This document shows positions 1 through 5,035 of a stretch of 5,035 bases of DNA, piece by piece (position 1 is the stretch's first letter; every line of letters begins with the position of its first letter). This DNA is from an uncultured Collinsella sp. (lineage in GTDB: Bacteria > Actinomycetota > Coriobacteriia > Coriobacteriales > Coriobacteriaceae): contig CATWCP010000081.1 in assembly GCA_958349325.1 (NCBI GenBank), positions 1 through 5,035 of the forward strand, given 5' to 3'. The notes beneath the pieces were generated by a model. That model was not told where the DNA came from. It saw only the letters and a list, made by a program, of their open reading frames with translations, and did not search any database. The position numbers and the translations under genes are program-made.

Positions 1-2003
1 GCGAGATTAAGATTCTCGAAGGTCTCGAGGCCGTTCGTAAGCGCCCGGGCATGTATATCGGCTCGACGAGCGCCAGCGGTCTGCATCACCTGGTGTGGGA
101 GATCGTTGACAACTCCGTCGACGAGGCCATGGCCGGTTTCTGCACCGAGATCCAGGTGACGGTCCACGCCGACAACTCCATCACGGTCGTCGACAACGGG
201 CGCGGCATCCCCGTCGACGAGCACCCTGTTAAAAAGATCCCGACGCTCGAGGTCGTCATGACGATCTTGCACGCCGGCGGTAAGTTCGATAACTCGGCCT
301 ATAAGGTCTCGGGCGGCCTGCACGGCGTTGGCATCTCCGTCGTCAACGCACTGTCCAAGCGCGTGGTCGTTCAGGTTCGTCGCGACGGCAACACCTACGA
401 GATGGAGTTCTCGCGCGGCAAGACCGTCAAGAAGATGGAGGTCGTGGGCACCTCGGATTCGACGGGCACCACCGTTACCTTCTGGCCCGACGACGAGATC
501 TTCGAGACCTGCGTCTACGATTTCGATACGCTGCACAACCGTCTGCAGGAGACGGCGTTCCTCAATAAGAACCTCAAAATCGTGCTGACTGACGAGCGCG
601 AGTCTACTCCCCACGTGGAGGAGTTTTGCTACGCGGGCGGCATCATCGACTTCGTCAAGTTCCTTAACGAGGGCAAGGACGTCCCCGAGGCCTTTAAGGA
701 GCCCATCTACATCGAGGGCAAATCGGACCCGGACGCGCCTGTGGCCAAGATGGGCGAGGTCGAGGTTTCCCTGCAGTGGAATAGCGGCTACGGCGAGAGC
801 GTCATGTCGTTTGCCAACGACATCTACACCCCCGAGGGCGGCATGCACCTTGAGGGCTTCCGCACCGCGCTCACCCGCGTGATCAACGATTACGCGCGCA
901 AGCAGAACCTGCTCAAGGAAAAAGACGCCAACCTGACCGGCGACGATGTGCGCGAGGGCCTTTCGGCCGTTATCTCGGTCAAGCTGCCCGATCCGCAGTT
1001 TGAGGGCCAGACCAAGGCCAAGCTCGGTAGCTCCTATATGCGCGCGCTGACGCTCAAGATCGTGACCGACGGCCTCGCCGACTACCTCGAGGAGCATCCC
1101 AAGCCCGCTCGCGAGATCGTCAAGAAGGCGCAACAGGCATGCAAGGCGCGCAACGCCGCCCGCAAGGCGCGCGAGGCGACCCGTCGTAAGAGCCTGCTCG
1201 AGACGGCGTCCCTGCCCGGTAAGCTCGCCGACTGCTCGGTGCGCGATGCCGAGCTGACCGAGCTCTTCATCGTAGAGGGCGACTCGGCAGGCGGTTCGGC
1301 CAAGGACGGCCGTCGCCGAGACATCCAGGCGATTCTGCCCCTGCGCGGCAAGATTTTGAACGTCGAACGCGTTGGTGACCATCGCGCGTTCTCGAGTGAC
1401 ACCATCCAGTCGCTGATTACCGCGATCGGCTGCGGCGTCACGACGAGTGCCGGCGACGGCGGCGACTTCGATATCACCAAGGCGCGCTACCACAAGATCA
1501 TCATCATGACCGATGCAGACGTCGACGGTGCGCATATCCGCATCTTGCTGCTGACGTTCTTCTACAAATACATGCGTCCGCTGATCGATGCCGGTTACGT
1601 CTATGTTGCCTGCCCGCCCATCTTTGGCATTAAGGTGCGCAACAAGATCCACTACGTGTATCCCAACGGCCGCCAGCCCGAAGACGAGATCCTGCGCGAC
1701 ACCATCCAGAGTCTGGGCCTGAACCCCGACGATAACGACGAGGACGGCAAGGCCAAGGACGGCAAGATCACCAAAAAGCGCAAGGGCTATACCGTCCAGC
1801 GCTACAAGGGCCTGGGCGAGATGGACCCCAAGCAGCTTGCCTCGACGACGATGGACCCCAAGACCCGCATTCTGCAGCGCGTGTCGATCGAGGACGCCGT
1901 GGTGGCGGACCGCGCCGTGCGCGAGCTGATGGGTTCCGAGGTCGGCTATCGCCGCGAGTACATCGAGAAGCACGCACATGATGCACGCTTCCTTGACGCT
2001 TAA
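1..2003 (+). CDS. gyrB: DNA gyrase subunit B (5' end missing)
   Basis: This is the ATPase subunit of DNA gyrase (type IIA topoisomerase), which powers negative supercoiling in the A2B2 complex. The frame is open from base 3 and reads IKILEGLEAVRKRPGMYIG, the conserved GyrB N-terminus, so only roughly the first 10-25 residues are missing and the Met at 51 is internal. Numbering from that Met: the GHKL ATPase domain has EIVDNSVDEA at 17-26 (catalytic Glu17, Mg-binding Asn21), DNGRGIP at 48-54, the ATP-lid glycines SGGLHGVG at 87-94, and the transducer QTK at 320-322. The TOPRIM domain has EGDSAGG at 409-415, PLRGK at 430-434 and TDADVDG at 487-493 (metal ligands Glu409, Asp488, Asp490). RYKGLGEMDP at 584-593 marks the C-terminal GyrA-binding part. 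About 666 residues are present, the short form lacking the roughly 170-residue insertion of E. coli GyrB. All key residues are intact. ParE is the alternative, but the adjacent gyrA and the GyrA-box partner favour GyrB. Confidence 0.97.
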   Translation, partial: EIKILEGLEAVRKRPGMYIGSTSASGLHHLVWEIVDNSVDEAMAGFCTEIQVTVHADNSITVVDNGRGIPVDEHPVKKIPTLEVVMTILHAGGKFDNSAYKVSGGLHGVGISVVNALSKRVVVQVRRDGNTYEMEFSRGKTVKKMEVVGTSDSTGTTVTFWPDDEIFETCVYDFDTLHNRLQETAFLNKNLKIVLTDERESTPHVEEFCYAGGIIDFVKFLNEGKDVPEAFKEPIYIEGKSDPDAPVAKMGEVEVSLQWNSGYGESVMSFANDIYTPEGGMHLEGFRTALTRVINDYARKQNLLKEKDANLTGDDVREGLSAVISVKLPDPQFEGQTKAKLGSSYMRALTLKIVTDGLADYLEEHPKPAREIVKKAQQACKARNAARKAREATRRKSLLETASLPGKLADCSVRDAELTELFIVEGDSAGGSAKDGRRRDIQAILPLRGKILNVERVGDHRAFSSDTIQSLITAIGCGVTTSAGDGGDFDITKARYHKIIIMTDADVDGAHIRILLLTFFYKYMRPLIDAGYVYVACPPIFGIKVRNKIHYVYPNGRQPEDEILRDTIQSLGLNPDDNDEDGKAKDGKITKKRKGYTVQRYKGLGEMDPKQLASTTMDPKTRILQRVSIEDAVVADRAVRELMGSEVGYRREYIEKHAHDARFLDA

Positions 2004-2011
2004 GAGGAGGT
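2004..2011 (+). promoter_or_regulatory. Consensus ribosome binding site of gyrA
   Basis: GAGGAGGT starts immediately after the gyrB TAA stop and includes AGGAGGT, a full match to the anti-Shine-Dalgarno sequence. It lies 3-4 bases before the GTG start at 2015. It decides the gyrA start, because no in-frame alternative further in has a comparable site. Sitting in the 11-bp gap, it allows ribosomes finishing gyrB to reinitiate, so translational coupling is likely (inference). Confidence 0.85.
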
Positions 2012-2014
2012 AAC

Positions 2015-4753
2015 GTGGCAGACGATATCAACAACAATGAGGGTGTGGGCGAGGCCGGCGATGCCGGTATGCCCGACGATCTGAAGCGCCTGCTTGCCCG
2101 TGCTGAGCAGGGCGAGGACGGCGACCCGGACGCCTATAACCCCGATGCCGATGATGATGAGGAAGAAGACGACGCCGAGCTCGAGGAGAGCTTTGGCGAA
2201 GTCGACCGTGGCGCCTCGGCCGGCGAGGATATCAACGGCGGCCAGCTCCAGATTTCGGAGTTTGGCCGCGAGATGAAGCAGTCGTTCATCGAGTATTCGA
2301 TGTCGGTTATCACGGCGCGCGCCCTACCGGACGTGCGCGACGGCTTAAAGCCGGTACACCGCCGCATCCTGTACGCGATGAACGAGAGCGGCATCTACCC
2401 CAACCGCCCACATAAGAAGTCGGCCTGGACGGTCGGCGAAGTTATCGGTAAGTACCATCCGCACGGTGACTCCGCGGTCTACGAGGCCATGGTTCGCCTG
2501 GCGCAGTGGTTCTCCATGCGCACGCCGCTCATCGATGGTCACGGCAACTTCGGTAACATCGACGGCGACGGCGCGGCGGCCATGCGTTACACCGAGAGCC
2601 GCCTGGCAAAGCCCGCCATGGAACTGCTGCGCGACCTGCAGAAGGATACCGTCGACTGGCAGCCCAACTACGACGAATCGCTCGCCGAGCCCGTGGCGCT
2701 GCCTGCGCGCTTCCCCAACCTGCTGGTCAACGGCAGCCAGGGCATCGCCGTCGGCATGGCCACCAACATCGCCCCGCATAACCTCACCGAGGCGATCGAG
2801 GCCACCTGCTACCTGATCGACAACCCCGACGCCACCGTCGACGAGCTCATGCAGATCATGCCCGGTCCGGACTTCCCCACCGGCGCCATCATCATGGGCA
2901 GCGCCGGCATTAAGCAGAGCTACGAGACCGGCCGCGGTTCCATTACCGTGCGTGCCAAGGCACATGTGGAGTCCACCAAGACCGGCCGCAGCCGCCTGGT
3001 CTTTACCGAGATTCCCTACATGGTCAACAAGGGCACCCTGCAGGAGAAGATCGCCCAGCTCGTCAACGACAAGCGCATCGAAGGCATCTCGGATATGCGC
3101 GATGAGTCCAACCAGAAGGGCATCCGTCTGGTCATCGAGCTCAAGAAGGGCGTCATTCCGCAGGTCGTGCTCAACAATCTGTATAAGTACACCTCGCTGC
3201 AGACGACCTTTGGCGCCAACAACCTGGCACTCGTCAACGGCGTTCCCAAATGCCTGAGCCTGCGCGAGATGCTGCAGCACTACATCGACCACCAGGTCGA
3301 CGTCGTCACCCGCCGCACCCGCTTCGACCTTAAGAAGGCCCAGGCCCGCGCGCATATCCTCGAGGGCTACCTGATGGCCCTTGACCATATCGACGAGGTC
3401 ATCAGCATCATCCGCTCCTCGCAGACCGACTCCGAGGCCAGCAGCCGACTGATCGAACGCTTTGGCTTTACGCCCGAGCAGACCACGGCCATCCTCGAGA
3501 TGAAGCTGCGCCGCCTGACCGGCCTGGAGCGCGACAAGATCCAAGAAGAGTTGGACGGCCTGCGCCGCGCCATCGCCTACTACGAGGACCTGCTGGCGCA
3601 CGAGGAGAAGATTCTGGGCGTCATCAAGGAAGAGATGCGCGAGATCTCCAAGAAGTTTGGCGACAAGCGCCGTACCGAAATCAGCCAGGTTGAGAAGGAC
3701 CTGGATGTCGAGGACCTCATCGCCGACGAGGATATGGTCGTGACCATCACCCACACCGGCTACGTTAAGCGTATCCCAGTGGCTGCCTACCGTGCCCAGA
3801 AGCGCGGTGGCAAGGGCGTGTCGGGCGTCAACCTCAAAGAGGACGACGTTATCGATGAGATGTTCATCGCGTCCACGCACGAGTACGTGCTGTTCTTCTC
3901 GAGCAAGGGCAAGGTCTATCGTCTGAAGGTGCACGAGCTGCCGGTGGGTACGCGCCAGGCGCGCGGTACCGCGATCGTCAACCTGCTGCCCTTCGAGGAG
4001 GGCGAGAAGATCGCGAGCGTCATCAGCTGCCGCGAGTTCCCAGCCGACGAGTACTTGATGTTTGCCACTAAGAGCGGCATGGTCAAGAAGACCGTGATGA
4101 GCGCATATGACCGCAGCCGTCGCGACGGCCTGATCGCTATCAACCTGCGTGACGACGACGCGCTGCTGAACGTGCGCCGCGTGCGCGAGGGCGACAAGAT
4201 TATCCTGGCCACCACCGCGGGCAAGGCGATCATGTTCTCCGAGGAGCAGGTGCGCGCCACCGGCCGCGATACCAGCGGCGTTCGCGGTATCGGTATGAAG
4301 GACGGCGTGAGCGTTCTGGGCATGGAAGTCACTAACGGCAACGGCGATCTGTTCGTCATCACCGAGCGCGGCTACGGCAAGCGCACGCCGGTCGCGGATT
4401 ACCCGGAGCAGAATCGCGGCGGCCAGGGCGTCTACACCATCCAAATGACCGAGCGTAAGGGTAACCTCGCGGCCATGAAGACGGTGGGCCCGCAGCACGA
4501 GCTGTTCATCGTGACGGAGGGCGCGACGGTCATTCGCGTCAAGACCGACGAGATCAGCCAGACCGGCCGCGCCACCCAGGGCGTCAAGATGATGACCGTC
4601 GACGACAACGACCGCATCTGCGCCGTAGCCCGCATGACAGCCGCCAAAGAGAAGCCCGAGGGCGAAGGTGCAGAAGACGGCTCTGCCCCCGAAGAAACCC
4701 CTGTCGATCTAGGCGACGGCAACGACATGCCAGAAGATCTCCTCGACGAGTAA
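2015..4753 (+). CDS. gyrA: DNA gyrase subunit A
   Basis: This is the DNA cleavage-religation and wrapping subunit of gyrase, 912 residues, with a GTG start set by the consensus ribosome binding site. Residues 1-76 form a low-complexity acidic extension (28 Asp/Glu, 4 Lys/Arg) absent from E. coli GyrA. The family match begins near QISEFGREMKQSFIEYSMSV (79-98) and ALPDVRDGLKPVHRR (103-117). The winged-helix domain has HPHGDSAVYE (148-157) and the catalytic pair Arg191-Tyr192 in AAMRYTE. Ile244 aligns with the DNA-bending isoleucine of the tower domain. The region around 433-560 is the helical coiled-coil and C-gate. The C-terminal six-bladed beta-pinwheel runs from about 573 to 872. Blade 1 carries the GyrA box QKRGGKG (595-601), the hallmark separating GyrA from ParC. 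An acidic tail follows (877-912; 14 Asp/Glu, 2 Lys). No frameshift or lost motif is visible. It is 11 bp downstream of gyrB and probably cotranscribed with it. Confidence 0.98.
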   Translation: MADDINNNEGVGEAGDAGMPDDLKRLLARAEQGEDGDPDAYNPDADDDEEEDDAELEESFGEVDRGASAGEDINGGQLQISEFGREMKQSFIEYSMSVITARALPDVRDGLKPVHRRILYAMNESGIYPNRPHKKSAWTVGEVIGKYHPHGDSAVYEAMVRLAQWFSMRTPLIDGHGNFGNIDGDGAAAMRYTESRLAKPAMELLRDLQKDTVDWQPNYDESLAEPVALPARFPNLLVNGSQGIAVGMATNIAPHNLTEAIEATCYLIDNPDATVDELMQIMPGPDFPTGAIIMGSAGIKQSYETGRGSITVRAKAHVESTKTGRSRLVFTEIPYMVNKGTLQEKIAQLVNDKRIEGISDMRDESNQKGIRLVIELKKGVIPQVVLNNLYKYTSLQTTFGANNLALVNGVPKCLSLREMLQHYIDHQVDVVTRRTRFDLKKAQARAHILEGYLMALDHIDEVISIIRSSQTDSEASSRLIERFGFTPEQTTAILEMKLRRLTGLERDKIQEELDGLRRAIAYYEDLLAHEEKILGVIKEEMREISKKFGDKRRTEISQVEKDLDVEDLIADEDMVVTITHTGYVKRIPVAAYRAQKRGGKGVSGVNLKEDDVIDEMFIASTHEYVLFFSSKGKVYRLKVHELPVGTRQARGTAIVNLLPFEEGEKIASVISCREFPADEYLMFATKSGMVKKTVMSAYDRSRRDGLIAINLRDDDALLNVRRVREGDKIILATTAGKAIMFSEEQVRATGRDTSGVRGIGMKDGVSVLGMEVTNGNGDLFVITERGYGKRTPVADYPEQNRGGQGVYTIQMTERKGNLAAMKTVGPQHELFIVTEGATVIRVKTDEISQTGRATQGVKMMTVDDNDRICAVARMTAAKEKPEGEGAEDGSAPEETPVDLGDGNDMPEDLLDE

Positions 4754-4793
4754 GAGGAACTAGCTGGTAGAAAATATCAGACCCCATATATCG

Positions 4794-4827
4794 GCGGTCG
4801 GCGCACCTGCGCGCCGACCGCTTTTTT
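4794..4827 (+). terminator. Intrinsic terminator of the gyrB-gyrA operon
   Basis: A perfect 11-bp GC-rich stem (4794-4804 GCGGTCGGCGC with 4811-4821 GCGCCGACCGC) closes a 6-base loop and is followed directly by six T (4822-4827). It starts 40 bp after the gyrA stop. This is the classic Rho-independent form and should end the gyrase transcript. There is no clean A-tract on the 5' side, so it reads as unidirectional. Confidence 0.93.
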
Positions 4828-4844
4828 GACAATTTTGGACCCAC

Positions 4845-4982
4845 GTTCGCCCCGGCCGCGCGGCGGCATATGAAGTCGATCGCGAGTTCCGCACGAGCCG
4901 GAGAGCACTTAATGTGCTCTCCGTGCGAGTCAGGACTGTCCGAGCAGGCGACTTCATATGCCGCCGCGCGGCCGGGGCGAAC
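4845..4982. repeat. 138-bp element with perfect 34-bp inverted repeats
   Basis: The left arm 4845-4878 (begins GTTCGCCCCGG, ends CATATGAAGTCG) and right arm 4949-4982 (begins CGACTTCATATG, ends CCGGGGCGAAC) are exact reverse complements over all 34 bases, enclosing 70 nt. Each arm also contains a nested palindrome GCCGCGCGGC (left copy 4855-4864). The match stops abruptly at both outer ends, and I see no convincing target-site duplication (only a CCCA on each side, at different distances). There is no T-run after the right arm, so it is not a standard terminator. It encodes no protein I can support. Candidate identities are a miniature inverted-repeat or REP-like element, a structured RNA, or a transcription barrier. 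The repeat is certain but its class is unknown. Confidence 0.9.
4899..4923. other. Central hairpin inside the inverted-repeat element
   Basis: CGGAGAGCAC (4899-4908) pairs perfectly with GTGCTCTCCG (4914-4923) around the 5-base loop TTAAT, a 10-bp stem close to the middle of the 70-nt interior. Short flanking complements could extend the fold: 4890-4893 with 4924-4927 (CGCA/TGCG), and 4885-4889 with 4933-4937 (AGTTC/GGACT, one G-U pair), separated by bulges. Together with the outer arms this gives a long interrupted rod-like fold in RNA or single-stranded DNA. Confidence 0.8.
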
Positions 4983-5009
4983 CCCTCCCAAAGATTTTCA
5001 AAAAAGTTG

Positions 5010-5035
5010 TTGACGCGCGCGTAACGACTCGTCTA
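5010..5035 (+). promoter_or_regulatory. Probable promoter of the next unit, cut by the window edge
   Basis: TTGACG at 5010-5015 is one base off the sigma-70 -35 consensus. It is preceded by an AT-rich run in GC-rich DNA (4990-5011, containing AAAGATTTTCAAAAAAGTTGT) that resembles an UP element. With an 18-bp spacer the -10 box would begin at the terminal TA (5034-5035), so it cannot be verified here. The strength of the upstream region suggests a highly expressed unit. Direction and target are inferred. Confidence 0.45.

Noticed and set aside
2345..4498. A 717-codon open frame on the minus strand, antisense to gyrA
   Set aside because: It lies wholly within gyrA, whose product is unambiguous. 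It is rich in Ala, Val, Leu, Asp and His as expected from the complement of GC-biased codons, and shows no recognisable domain. It is a shadow of codon bias.
4826..4831. A perfect TTGACA (-35 consensus) at the end of the terminator T-run
   Set aside because: The 15-19 bp spacer positions downstream fall in GC-rich sequence (GTTCGCCCCGG) with no -10-like hexamer, so it is probably a chance product of the T-tract.
4840..4990. Possible target-site duplication (CCCA at 4840-4843 and 4987-4990) around the inverted-repeat element
   Set aside because: It is only four bases of low-complexity C-rich sequence, one base outside the left arm but four outside the right. It is not evidence of transposition.
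4584..4991. A 135-codon minus-strand frame running from the repeat element into the end of gyrA
   Set aside because: It crosses the inverted repeats, the terminator stem and the gyrA coding region. It has no ribosome binding site or recognisable domain, and its composition is that of a random GC-rich frame.
4870..5013. A 47-codon frame on the + strand starting at the ATG inside the left repeat arm (MKSIASSARAG...)
   Set aside because: There is no Shine-Dalgarno sequence upstream (only GC-rich repeat arm). The minus strand gives a mirror frame with the same MKS start and a shared TSYAAARPGRT segment, simply because the arms are inverted repeats. Neither looks like a real protein.

Overview
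The window is about 95% coding. It carries the two subunits of DNA gyrase in tandem on the + strand: the 3' part of gyrB (missing only the first residues) and a complete gyrA. The DNA is GC-rich with a strong G/C preference at third codon positions. GyrB is the short form, without the large insertion of the enterobacterial protein. GyrA carries an unusually long acidic N-terminal extension. Together these suggest a high-GC Gram-positive, and my best guess is the Coriobacteriia (Collinsella-like gut actinobacteria). That assignment is inference from composition and protein architecture, not from a search. A gyrB-gyrA pair usually lies close to the chromosomal origin (dnaA-dnaN-recF-gyrB-gyrA order), so this is probably an origin-proximal core region.

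Layout: 1-2003 is gyrB, open at the left edge. An 11-bp gap holds a consensus Shine-Dalgarno sequence, and gyrA follows at 2015-4753 with a GTG start. The tight spacing implies one transcript and balanced synthesis of the two subunits, which assemble into an A2B2 enzyme that introduces negative supercoils using ATP. GyrB supplies the ATPase and the TOPRIM metal site. GyrA supplies the catalytic tyrosine and the DNA-wrapping beta-pinwheel.

The last 282 bp (4754-5035) hold no gene I can support but are rich in structure. A strong intrinsic terminator (4794-4827) closes the operon. It is followed by a 138-bp element (4845-4982) bounded by perfect 34-bp inverted repeats, with a second 10-bp hairpin at its centre. 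After it comes an AT-rich stretch with a -35-like TTGACG running into the right edge, probably the promoter of the next unit.

The gyrase genes look ordinary and intact. The inverted-repeat element is the one real oddity. It could be a miniature transposable or REP-like element, a structured RNA, or a second transcription barrier, and the window alone cannot decide between these.
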